This document shows, in pieces, positions 1 through 8,073 of a stretch of DNA of 64,000 nt; the first letter of the stretch is position 1; each line of letters begins with the position of its first letter. The position numbers were made by a program, and so were the translations under genes. The notes beneath the pieces were generated by a model, which saw only the letters and a list, made by a program, of their open reading frames with translations, did no database searches and was not told the origin of the DNA. The stretch comes from Streptomyces mutabilis (lineage in GTDB: Bacteria; Actinomycetota; Actinomycetes; Streptomycetales; Streptomycetaceae): contig NZ_BMTT01000001.1 in NCBI RefSeq assembly GCF_014649815.1, positions 620,001-684,000 on the forward strand, read 5' to 3'.

Positions 1-1192
1 CCGGCGGCACCCCCTGTCCCGTACGGCGGCCGCGGTACTGGGGCTGCCCGTGCTCGGGCTCGCCGTCGCCGCCGTGAGCGCGGTGTCGCCGGGCGCCGGG
101 CTCGTCGGGTTCGGCCGCTACCTCCAGGTCTTCGTCCTCGTCCCCGCCGCCGTACTGCTGCTGATCCGCGGCCGGGACGACGTGCGGCTGCTCGCCTGGT
201 CGATGGTGGGGCTGGCGGCGTGGCAGGGCGCGGTCGGTGTCCACCAGTACGTCACCGGGACCGGTGCCTCGTACCAGGGCGAGCAGATCCGTGCCGTGGG
301 CACCTTCGGGCCGCAGGACGTGATGGGCATGGCCACCGTGGTCTCCCTGGGGCTGGTCTGCGCCGTCGGGCTGGCGCTGGGACGGACGCCGGTCCGCCAC
401 CGGCTGCTCGCCGCCGGGTGCGCGCTCGCCCTGCTGCTGCCGCTCGCCCTGTCCTTCAGCCGCGGGGCGTGGATCGCCACGGCCGTGACGTGCGCGGTGC
501 AACTGCTGCTCGCCGGGGTGCGCAGGGCGCTGACGGTGGGGGTGGCCGCGGTCGCGGCGGGGGTGGTGCTCGTGGGCGGGTTCGGGATCGGCACGGCGAT
601 GCTCGAGGAGCGGGTCGGCAGCATCACCCAGGTCACCGAGGCCCCCGACCAGTCCGTCACCGACCGCTACACGATGTGGGCGGCGGCGGTCGGCATGTGG
701 CGCGAGCAGCCGCTGACCGGCGTGGGCCTGAAGGGCTTCCCCGAACACCTGGACACCCACGCCTCGCTGGCGCTGTCCTCGGGCAGCGACACCGACGGCG
801 CCGGCGCCGGATACCGCAAGCAGCCGTTGCTCTCCCCGCACAACATGTACCTGCTGGTGCTGGCCGAGCAGGGGCTGATCGGGCTTCTCGCGCTCACGGC
901 GAGCTGGCTGGCGCTGCTCCTGCTGGGGCTGCGCGGACTGAGAGCGGCACGGCGCTCCCAGCCCGCCGGACCGGACGGCCTGGACTGCGCGCTGGTCGCC
1001 TGCGGGCTGCTGGTGTGGCAGCTGACCGACTTCGCCTACGCCGACATCGGCGGGCCGTCGACCGTGCTGACGGCGGTGTGCTTCGGGCTGGCGGCGTGGT
1101 GGGCGCTCGGGGCCGGCACCGGGGCCCGTTCCCGGTTCGGGCCCGGGGCTGTTGCCGGGGCCGGGTCCGGTACGGAGGTACCGGCGCGGTGA
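1..1192 (+). CDS. O-antigen ligase/polymerase-like membrane protein (5' partial)
   Basis: This is a polytopic membrane protein with an O-antigen ligase (Wzy/WaaL-like) look. Hydrophobic segments are separated by short basic loops, and a large extracellular loop carries an HNMYL-type motif, typical of enzymes that polymerise or ligate lipid-linked glycans. The frame is open back to the window edge, so the GTG at 50 is only an internal candidate and the true start lies outside. About 396 codons are visible. Its TGA overlaps the GTG of the next gene (GTGA), so the two are translationally coupled. Neighbours are a flippase, deacetylase, glycosyltransferase and acyltransferase, which places it in a surface-polysaccharide pathway. 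The family call rests on topology and the HNMYL loop. The substrate is unknown. Confidence 0.8.
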   Translation, partial: RRHPLSRTAAAVLGLPVLGLAVAAVSAVSPGAGLVGFGRYLQVFVLVPAAVLLLIRGRDDVRLLAWSMVGLAAWQGAVGVHQYVTGTGASYQGEQIRAVGTFGPQDVMGMATVVSLGLVCAVGLALGRTPVRHRLLAAGCALALLLPLALSFSRGAWIATAVTCAVQLLLAGVRRALTVGVAAVAAGVVLVGGFGIGTAMLEERVGSITQVTEAPDQSVTDRYTMWAAAVGMWREQPLTGVGLKGFPEHLDTHASLALSSGSDTDGAGAGYRKQPLLSPHNMYLLVLAEQGLIGLLALTASWLALLLLGLRGLRAARRSQPAGPDGLDCALVACGLLVWQLTDFAYADIGGPSTVLTAVCFGLAAWWALGAGTGARSRFGPGAVAGAGSGTEVPAR

Positions 1193-2883
1193 AGGGGACC
1201 CCGCTCCGTGCGGCGGACGAGGCGTCCGTCCCGTCGGCCCGGACCGCCGCGCCGGACGCGGACCGGGCGACGTCGGCCGCGGGCCGGTCCTCCACGCGCT
1301 TCCTCGCGCGTGCCGCCCTGCTCACGGCGGTGCTGTCGGTGGCCGGGTCGGTGCTCGGACTGGCCCGGGACCAGGCGCTGGCCCGGCTGTTCGGGGCCGG
1401 CGGCGAGACGGACGCCTTCCTGGTGGCGTGGACGGTGCCGGAGTTCGCGGCGACGCTGCTGATCGAGGACGGGCTGGCCTTCGCGCTGGTCCCCATGTTC
1501 AGCCTGGCCCTGGCCCGCCGCGCGCAGGGCGCCCCCGGGGACCCGGTCCGCGCGGTGGTCGTGTCGACCCTGCCCCGGCTGGCGCCGGCCTTCGTCGCGG
1601 TCGGCGCGCTGGTCGTCGTCTGCGCGCCCCAGCTGGTCGGGGCGATGGCGCCGGGGCTGCCCGAGCACGCCCTCGCCGTGGACTGCATCCGACTCACCGC
1701 CACCTGCGTCGTGAGCTTCGGGCTGGCCGGGTACTGCAGCGCCGCCCTGCGGGCGCACCGCCGGTTCCTGGCGCCCGCGGCGATCTACGTCGTCTACAAC
1801 ACCGGCATCATCACCGCGATGTTCGTGCTCGGCGGGCGCTGGGGGGTGCGCTCGGCGGCGGCCGGGGTGGCGGCGGGCGGCGTCCTGATGGTGGCGGCGC
1901 AACTGCCGTCGCTGCTGCGGCAGCTGCGCCGCCGGAACGACGACGGCGGCGGGGTGCGCCCGGTCCCGGACGACCAGGCGCGCCCCCTCGCCCTCGCCCT
2001 GTTCACCACCGTCCTGCTCTTCGCACTGTGCCGGCAGTCCCAGGTCCTCATCGAGCGCTTCCTGGCCTCCGGGCTCCCCTCCGGCGCCATCTCGCACCTG
2101 AACTACGCGCAGAAGGTGGCCCAGATCCCGATGACGCTGTCGCTGATGCTGTGCACGGTCACGTTCCCGGTGGTGGCCCGGGCGATGGCCGACGGCGACA
2201 CCGAACGGGCCCGCGACCGCGTCGAACGGGACGTGGCGCTGGCGGCCTGCCTGGTGCTGCTGGGCGCGGCCATGGTGGTCGCCTGCGCGCCGCAGATCAT
2301 CGGACTGCTCCTCCAGCGCGGCGCCTTCACGGCGTCCGACACGGCGGCGACCGCGAGCGTCATGCGCGTGTACGCCCTCGGGCTGCTCGGTCAGACCGTG
2401 GTGGGGGCGCTGGCCCGCTCCTACTTCTCGGCGGGCCGCGCCAGCTGGTACCCGCTGGGCGCGATGGCCGTCGGCATCGCCGCCACCGCCGGCATCGGCG
2501 CGTACGCGGTCGGCCCGTGGGCCGTGACCGGCATCGCCGCCGCGAACGCCGCCGGCATCACCGTGACCGCCGCCGTGCTGCTCGCCGGGATGGGCCCGCG
2601 CAGCGTCCCGGTCCGCGTCCGGCGCGTCCTGGGCGACCTGGGCAGACCGGTGGCGACGGCGACCGCGGCGACCGTCGCGGGCACGCTGGTCGCGGGCCGG
2701 TTCGCCGCCCCCGCCGTCTCCCTCGCCGCCGGTTCGGCGGCCGTCGTCGGCGTATACGTCCTGCTCGGCCGGGTCCTGCGCGTCCAAGGCATCGCGCCGG
2801 CCCTGGATTCCGTCCGCTCCGTCACACGAAGGCTCCCCCATGGCCGCTTCGGCTTCAGCTCCCGCTCCCGCCGGTCCCGTTGA
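1189..2883 (+). CDS. MurJ/MviN-family lipid-linked glycan flippase
   Basis: This 564-aa polytopic protein belongs to the MOP superfamily of lipid-linked oligosaccharide flippases. About residues 35-75 contain the typical MurJ N-terminus (GLARDQALARLFGAG, then TDAFLVAWTVPE). The LAFALVPMF helix and later NYAQKVAQIPMTL segment are also family features. I chose the GTG at 1189, which overlaps the upstream stop, because earlier in-frame sequence is a shadow of the ligase gene. In this setting it more likely exports a polysaccharide lipid intermediate than serves as the housekeeping lipid II flippase, which is usually a longer protein near the chromosome end. That last point is inference from context. 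Confidence 0.85.
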   Translation: MKGTPLRAADEASVPSARTAAPDADRATSAAGRSSTRFLARAALLTAVLSVAGSVLGLARDQALARLFGAGGETDAFLVAWTVPEFAATLLIEDGLAFALVPMFSLALARRAQGAPGDPVRAVVVSTLPRLAPAFVAVGALVVVCAPQLVGAMAPGLPEHALAVDCIRLTATCVVSFGLAGYCSAALRAHRRFLAPAAIYVVYNTGIITAMFVLGGRWGVRSAAAGVAAGGVLMVAAQLPSLLRQLRRRNDDGGGVRPVPDDQARPLALALFTTVLLFALCRQSQVLIERFLASGLPSGAISHLNYAQKVAQIPMTLSLMLCTVTFPVVARAMADGDTERARDRVERDVALAACLVLLGAAMVVACAPQIIGLLLQRGAFTASDTAATASVMRVYALGLLGQTVVGALARSYFSAGRASWYPLGAMAVGIAATAGIGAYAVGPWAVTGIAAANAAGITVTAAVLLAGMGPRSVPVRVRRVLGDLGRPVATATAATVAGTLVAGRFAAPAVSLAAGSAAVVGVYVLLGRVLRVQGIAPALDSVRSVTRRLPHGRFGFSSRSRRSR

Positions 2884-3628
2884 CGCACGCACGCGCACCG
2901 GCACACGCGCACGCACCCGAGTCGTCCCCTGGGTGGCGATGTACCACTCCGTCGGCGACCGCTCCGACGACCCGTACCGCATCACGGTCACGCCCGACCG
3001 GCTGGACACGCAGCTCGGCTGGCTGCGGCGGCGCGGACTGCGCGGTGTGCCGGTCGGCGAGCTGCTGGCCGCCCGGGCCCGCGGCGGGGGCCGGGACCTG
3101 GTGGGGCTGACCTTCGACGACGGCTACGCCGACTTCGTCGAGCACGCGCTGCCCCGTCTGCGCCGCTGGGGCTGCGGGGCCACCCTGTTCGTGCTGCCGG
3201 GCCGGCTCGGCGGCGACAACGCCTGGGACCCGCTGGGCCCGCGCAAGCCGCTGCTGACCGCCGACGGCATCCGGCACGCCGCCGCCGAGGGCGTCGAGAT
3301 CGGCTCGCACGGTCTGACCCACGTCGACCTGACCGAGGCGGACGACACCGTGCTGAAGGCCGAGACCGCCGAGAGCAGGGCGCTGCTCGAGGAGTTGACC
3401 GGCGCTCCGGTGACCGGCTTCTGCTACCCGTACGGCACGGTCGACGCCCGTGCCGCCGACGCGGTGCGCGCCGCCGGCTACGCCTACGCGTGCGCCATCG
3501 ACCCCGGCCCGCTGACCGGTCGGTACGCCCTTCCCCGCGTGCACGTCGGACAGCACGACAAGGCCGTGCGGCTCCTGCTGAAGACCCGGCTGCACCGATT
3601 GCGCCGCCGAGCCGCGACGGGGGTCTGA
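2840..3628 (+). CDS. Polysaccharide deacetylase (NodB/CE4 fold)
   Basis: This is a 262-aa CE4-family protein. The first metal/catalytic motif TFDDG lies at residues 91-95 and the zinc-binding SHGLTH motif at 156-161. A CYPYG motif follows near residue 200. Enzymes of this family remove N- or O-acetyl groups from polysaccharides. The ATG at 2840 overlaps the end of the flippase gene by 44 bp. A start further in, near the MYHSVG motif, cannot be excluded because the first ~28 residues are low-complexity. No clear signal peptide is present, so it may act inside the cell on the lipid-linked intermediate, or the start may be mis-set. It sits one base from the next gene in a tight operon. Confidence 0.88.
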   Translation: MAASASAPAPAGPVDARTRTGTRARTRVVPWVAMYHSVGDRSDDPYRITVTPDRLDTQLGWLRRRGLRGVPVGELLAARARGGGRDLVGLTFDDGYADFVEHALPRLRRWGCGATLFVLPGRLGGDNAWDPLGPRKPLLTADGIRHAAAEGVEIGSHGLTHVDLTEADDTVLKAETAESRALLEELTGAPVTGFCYPYGTVDARAADAVRAAGYAYACAIDPGPLTGRYALPRVHVGQHDKAVRLLLKTRLHRLRRRAATGV

Positions 3629-3629
3629 G

Positions 3630-5528
3630 ATGAAGGCCCTGCACATCATCACCGGCCTCGGCGTGGGCGGCGCCGAGCAGCAACTGCGGCTGCTGCTGCG
3701 CCACCTCCCCGTCGACTGCGACGTCGTGACGCTCACCAACCCGGGCGCGGTCGCCGACGGGCTGCGGGCCGACGGCGTCGAGGTCGTCCACCTCGGCATG
3801 GCCGGCAACCGCGACCTGGCCGCGCTGCCCCGCCTGACCCGGCTGATCCGCACCGGCGGCTACGACCTCGTGCACACCCACCTCTACCGCGCCTGCCTCT
3901 ACGGCCGCCTCGCCGCCCGCCTGGCCGGCGTCCGCGCCGTCGTCGCCACCGAACACTCCCTCGGCGACTCGCAGATGGAGGGCCGCCCGCTCACCCCGGG
4001 CGTCCGCGCCCTGTATCTGGCCGGGGAGCGGCTGGGCAGCGCCACGGTCGCCGTCTCCCCCACCGTCGCCGACCGGCTGCGGCGCTGGGGCGTGCCCGCG
4101 CCCCGCATCGAGGTCGTCCCCAACGGCGTCGACCTGGCCCGCTTCCGTTTCGACCCCGTCGCCCGTCTGCGCACCCGGCGCCGCCTCGGTCTGCCGGCGG
4201 GCGCGTACGTCGTGGGCGGCGTCGGCCGGCTGACCGAGGGCAAGCGGTTCGACGTGCTGGTCCGCGCCCTGGCCCGGCTGCCGGACGACTGCTGGCTGCT
4301 GCTGGTCGGGGGCGGCCCCGAGGAGCACGTCCTGCGCCGCACCGCGCACCGGGCCGGCGTCGCCGACCGTGTCCTGCTCACCGGCGAACGCCCCTGCGCC
4401 GCCGACGGCTCCCCCGGCCCCGACCTGCCCTCGCTCGCCTCCGCGATGGACGTCCTCGCCTCACCGTCGCCGGAGGAGGCCTTCGGCCTGGCGGCCGTGG
4501 AAGGCCTCGCGTCCGGCCTGCCGGTGCTGTACGCCTCCTGCCCGGCGATCGAGGACCTGCCCCCGGGCGCCGCGCCCAGGGCCCGGCGCGTCACGGGCGG
4601 CGACGAGGAGTTCGCCCGCGCCCTCGCCGAGGCCCGCGCGTCCGCCGGTCCGGGCCCCGGCCCGCGCACCGCGCCCGAGGCCGCCCGTCACTACTGCGTC
4701 ACCCGCAGCGCCGCCCGATTGATGGACGTGTACGCGGCCGCCCTTCACCCACCCGTTGTCCCCGGCACCCCAGGGAGTGAGTTCCGCATGACCGAGCCCC
4801 TCACCCGCCCGTCGGCCGACCCGGCGGCCACGGTCCACGCCGAGCGGCCCGCCCGCCCCGGCCGCGCCCGCGCCGCCCTGCGCCGCGCCCGCGCCGCCCT
4901 GCGCCGCGTCCGGGCCCGGACCCGTACCCTCCCGCGCTGGTCCGCGCTCGCGGCCGCCGCCCTCGCCGGCGGACTCCTCGGCGCGGGCTACGGCCTGGTC
5001 GCCACCCCTCAGTACACGGCCACGGGTTACGTCGTCGCCGTTCCCACCGACAAGTCCGACCCGGCCTCCGCGCTGGGCTTCGCGCAGGCCTACGGCCGGG
5101 TCGCCACGCAGCTCGCGGTGCTCGGGGACGCGCAGATGTGGGCGGGCGTACCGGTGACGACGCTGAAGGAGAGCGTCCGCACGGCGACCTCGCCGGACGC
5201 GCCGATGGTCTCGGTGACGGCCACCTCCTCCCGCCCGGACCAGGCCGCCGACATGGCCAACGCGGTCTCCCGCGCGCTGACGCGGCACGCCGCGGACTCC
5301 GTCGACGACACCCACGTCGAGCTGCGCACGTTCGCGCGCGCCACCGAGCCCACCGAGGCGTCCTCGGCCTCGCCCGCCGTGACGGGGCTGGTGGGTGCGA
5401 GCGCGGGCGGTCTACTCGGCGGGCTGGCGCTGCTGGTCCGGCCGCGGCGCGCCGCGCGGGAGGCAGAGCGCACGGCGGCGGCCGTACCCGGGCCCGCCCC
5501 GGCGTCCGACACCCGCGGACAGCTGTGA
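3630..5528 (+). CDS. GT4-type glycosyltransferase fused to a Wzz-like chain-length domain
   Basis: This single open frame of 632 aa holds two modules. Residues 1 to about 375 are a GT-B glycosyltransferase of the GT4 kind. The acceptor-side start is GLGVGGAEQQL, followed by HTHLYRA, VVPNGVD, GRLTEGKRFDVL and the donor-site PSPEEAFGLAAVEGLASG. Residues 387-632 are a Wzz/chain-length-determinant-like module with two membrane segments near residues 437-455 and 584-600 and a periplasm-facing loop between them. An in-frame ATG at 4788 with a GGGAG about 9 nt upstream could start the second module alone, so both a fusion and a separate Wzz product are possible. It lies one base after the deacetylase gene and overlaps the acyltransferase (GTGA). 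Confidence 0.85.
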   Translation: MKALHIITGLGVGGAEQQLRLLLRHLPVDCDVVTLTNPGAVADGLRADGVEVVHLGMAGNRDLAALPRLTRLIRTGGYDLVHTHLYRACLYGRLAARLAGVRAVVATEHSLGDSQMEGRPLTPGVRALYLAGERLGSATVAVSPTVADRLRRWGVPAPRIEVVPNGVDLARFRFDPVARLRTRRRLGLPAGAYVVGGVGRLTEGKRFDVLVRALARLPDDCWLLLVGGGPEEHVLRRTAHRAGVADRVLLTGERPCAADGSPGPDLPSLASAMDVLASPSPEEAFGLAAVEGLASGLPVLYASCPAIEDLPPGAAPRARRVTGGDEEFARALAEARASAGPGPGPRTAPEAARHYCVTRSAARLMDVYAAALHPPVVPGTPGSEFRMTEPLTRPSADPAATVHAERPARPGRARAALRRARAALRRVRARTRTLPRWSALAAAALAGGLLGAGYGLVATPQYTATGYVVAVPTDKSDPASALGFAQAYGRVATQLAVLGDAQMWAGVPVTTLKESVRTATSPDAPMVSVTATSSRPDQAADMANAVSRALTRHAADSVDDTHVELRTFARATEPTEASSASPAVTGLVGASAGGLLGGLALLVRPRRAAREAERTAAAVPGPAPASDTRGQL

Positions 5529-6685
5529 CGTCCCCGACGACGCACCCGGGCGCGGTCGCGGCCTCGCGCCCGACGACGTACCGGACCGAGACGGTCACCG
5601 ACGAGCGCGGCTTCGCCGAACTGGCGGCGGACTGGGGGCGGCTGTACCGGCGGTGCGCCGCGGCGACCCCGTTCCAGAGCCACGCCTGGCTGCACTCCTG
5701 GTGGCGGACGTACGGCCGGCGCGGGCGGCTTCGGGTGCTGCTGGCCCGCGACGGCCGTGAACTGGTGGCCGCCGCGCCGCTGATGCGCGTGGCGAGTCCG
5801 GTGCCGACGCTGGTGACGCTCGGCGGGGCGATCTCCGACTACGGGGACGTCCTGCTGGACGACGAACGCGGTCCGCAGGCGGCGGCCGCGCTCACCGAGG
5901 GTCTGTCGGCGGCGGCGCGCACCGCGCTGATCGACCTGCGCGAGGTACGGCCGGGTGCCGCCGCCGAGCGGGTCTACGACCGCTGGCTCGGCCCCCGGCA
6001 CCGGGTGCCCGACTCGCTCTGCCTGGAGCTGCCCGCCGCCCCGATGGACGGGCTGGTCGCCCGGCTGCCGACGGCCAAGGCGCAGCAGCGGGTGCGCGCC
6101 AAGCTGCGCAGGCTGGACGCGCTCGGGGTCAAGAGGCGGACCGTCCTCCCGGACGAGGTGGAGGCGGCGCTGCGCCGGCTGCTGGAGCTGCACCGGCTGC
6201 AGTGGCAGGGGCGGAAGGTGACCGGCGAGCACCTGCGCACCCGGTTCCGCGACCATCTGGTGCGAGCCGTGGGACCGATGGTGCGTTCCGGGGACGCGGT
6301 GGTCACCGAGTTCCGGATGGACGACGAGGTGGTGGCCGTGGACGTGACGCTGCTGTCGCGGCGGCTGGCCGGCGGCTACCTGTACGGCGCCCATCCCGGG
6401 CTGCGGGAGCGGAAGGCGGACGTGGCGGTGATGCTGCTGGACGCGTGCGCCGAGCACGCCCGGGCACCGGAGCGCGGCACGCTGAGCCTGCTGCGGGGCA
6501 ACGAGCCCTACAAGCACCACTGGCGTCCGGAGCCGGTGCACAACCAGCGGCTGCTGCTGGCCCGCCGCCGCACGGCTCCGCTGCTCTCGGCGGCCCTGTG
6601 CGACGTCGCCGTGCGCCGGCGGGCCAAGGAGCTGCGGCGCCGCGGGCAGGAGCGGAAGGAGTCCGGCGGTGGCGGCAGGACCTGA
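5525..6685 (+). CDS. GNAT/FemAB-fold acyltransferase (CelD/BcsL-like)
   Basis: This 386-aa protein of the CelD-like double-GNAT family transfers acyl or aminoacyl groups during polysaccharide or peptidoglycan modification. Visible family features are FQSHAWLHSWW near residue 45, RAKLRRLDALG in the middle, and the C-terminal GxxxYxxHP-like YLYGAHPGLRERKADV followed by LLRGNEPYKHHW. The GTG at 5525 overlaps the upstream TGA; the longer reading back to 5138 is a shadow of the Wzz domain. As the last gene of the operon it probably decorates the polymer built by the preceding genes. It converges with the GH26-like gene, leaving only 22 bp between stops. Confidence 0.82.
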   Translation: MTSPTTHPGAVAASRPTTYRTETVTDERGFAELAADWGRLYRRCAAATPFQSHAWLHSWWRTYGRRGRLRVLLARDGRELVAAAPLMRVASPVPTLVTLGGAISDYGDVLLDDERGPQAAAALTEGLSAAARTALIDLREVRPGAAAERVYDRWLGPRHRVPDSLCLELPAAPMDGLVARLPTAKAQQRVRAKLRRLDALGVKRRTVLPDEVEAALRRLLELHRLQWQGRKVTGEHLRTRFRDHLVRAVGPMVRSGDAVVTEFRMDDEVVAVDVTLLSRRLAGGYLYGAHPGLRERKADVAVMLLDACAEHARAPERGTLSLLRGNEPYKHHWRPEPVHNQRLLLARRRTAPLLSAALCDVAVRRRAKELRRRGQERKESGGGGRT

Positions 6686-6707
6686 CCGGCCCCGCCGCCG
6701 AGGGCCG

Positions 6708-7931
6708 CTACTCGTCGCGCGAGAACCAGTCGAGGCGCATGCAGAGCTTCCCGCCGAGCCAGTACTCGACCCAGTCGCCGGTCTCCAGCGGCGTGCAGTC
6801 GGCCGAGGGCCGGGGCGCGGTGGGCGGCACCGGGGGCACGGGCGGCTCGGCGGGCTTCGTCGGCACCGGGACCGTGGGGGCCGGCTGGTCGGTGCGGCCG
6901 AAGAGCACCGACCGGTAGACCGCGCTGGCACGAGGGTTGTCGTCGCACTGCCACACGCCGTGCGGGCAGTAGTCGGTGATCGTGTTGTAGACGGGTTCGT
7001 GCTCGTCCATCCAGGCGAGCATGCGCCGCATGTACTCGGGATTGTCGCCGTTGCGGAAGAGGCCCCATTCGGGATAGGACAGGGGCTTGTTGTGCGCCTT
7101 GGCGAACTCCACGTGGTCCTGGAGTCCGTACGGCTCCTTCACCTGTTCGTCGAACGTCATCCCGCGCGGCTGGTCGTAAGAATCCATGCCGATGATGTCG
7201 ACCGTGTCGTCACCCGGGTAGCACCGCGTCCAGGGGACGGCGTCCCGGCCGCGGCTCGGGGTGAAGTCGAACCGGAACTTCTGGCCCGGCACCGCGCGCA
7301 TCGCCGTGACGATCCTGTTCCAGTACGTCTTCCAGGCCTCCGGGTCCGGCCCGCAGCGGTGGCTGTACGTGACGCCGTTCATCTCCCAGCCGAGCACGAT
7401 GACCGTGTCCGGCACCTTCAGGTCGACCAGCCGTTCGGCGAGGGCCCTGAAGTGGTGGTCGAAGCGTCCGGCGGCGCCCTGGCGCAGGAGTCCCCGTACC
7501 TCGTCGTCGTCGAGGCCCTCCTCGTTGCGCTCCATCATGGGCACGTTGAGGACCAGCATCCGGTCGGGGTCGCCGGTGCGCCAGTCCGCCCACGCGTCGA
7601 GGAAGCCGGGGGCGCCCTCGATGTTGCTCCAGCGGTCGCCGGGCAGATACGTGTGACCGACGCGCAGTTCGGCGTCGCCCAGCCAGTCGCTGAGCTCCGC
7701 CATCCGGGCCACGCCGCGCGGGCCGTAGTCCAGGTACGCGCCGAACGCGGGGCCGGAGCGAGCGACGGCTCCCGGTGGAGCGCCGGGGGCGGGCGGCGGC
7801 GCCGAGGGAGAGGGCGGTCCTCCTACCGCGACCGGTGGACCGGCGGCCAGGAGCGCCACCGTAGCGATCGCGGCCGCGGCGACGCATGCCGTCCGCCTCC
7901 CGGGCCGGGTCCGTGACTGCCGTACGACCAT
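6708..7931 (-). CDS. Secreted GH26-like (clan GH-A) glycoside hydrolase
   Basis: This exported 407-aa hydrolase has a signal peptide around residues 14-38 followed by a Pro-rich linker. The TIM-barrel domain shows clan GH-A hallmarks: GWEMNG with putative acid/base Glu183, and YPEWGLF with putative nucleophile Glu288. The C-terminus after a Pro/Val-rich linker is a small Cys-containing tail (DCTP...KLCMRLDWF). I chose the ATG at 7931 because a GGAAAGAGG lies 5 nt upstream; the frame extends to 7973 without such a site. GH26 members are usually beta-mannanases or related endo-glycanases. Its convergent position next to the polysaccharide operon suggests that it trims the locus's own polymer, which is inference. 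Confidence 0.75.
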   Translation of the reverse strand: MVVRQSRTRPGRRTACVAAAAIATVALLAAGPPVAVGGPPSPSAPPPAPGAPPGAVARSGPAFGAYLDYGPRGVARMAELSDWLGDAELRVGHTYLPGDRWSNIEGAPGFLDAWADWRTGDPDRMLVLNVPMMERNEEGLDDDEVRGLLRQGAAGRFDHHFRALAERLVDLKVPDTVIVLGWEMNGVTYSHRCGPDPEAWKTYWNRIVTAMRAVPGQKFRFDFTPSRGRDAVPWTRCYPGDDTVDIIGMDSYDQPRGMTFDEQVKEPYGLQDHVEFAKAHNKPLSYPEWGLFRNGDNPEYMRRMLAWMDEHEPVYNTITDYCPHGVWQCDDNPRASAVYRSVLFGRTDQPAPTVPVPTKPAEPPVPPVPPTAPRPSADCTPLETGDWVEYWLGGKLCMRLDWFSRDE

Positions 7932-8073
7932 GCCGGCCTCTTTCCTCTTTCCTCGCCGATCAGCTACCGACACTCAGTCATATGAAATGCCATCACGCCA
8001 CCGCCGCTACGGCTTTCGAGTGCGTTGATCGCCCGCTCCGGTGACCCCGACCGATTTCGAAGGAAGTATCCCC

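Noticed and set aside
4788-5528. Wzz-like region as an independent gene only
   Set aside because: Possible, but the frame is continuous with the glycosyltransferase, so it is listed as a fusion with an optional internal start.
8041-8073. GTG at 8041 as start of the ATP-grasp gene
   Set aside because: No ribosome-binding site, while AAGGAAG precedes the GTG at 8074 at the right spacing.
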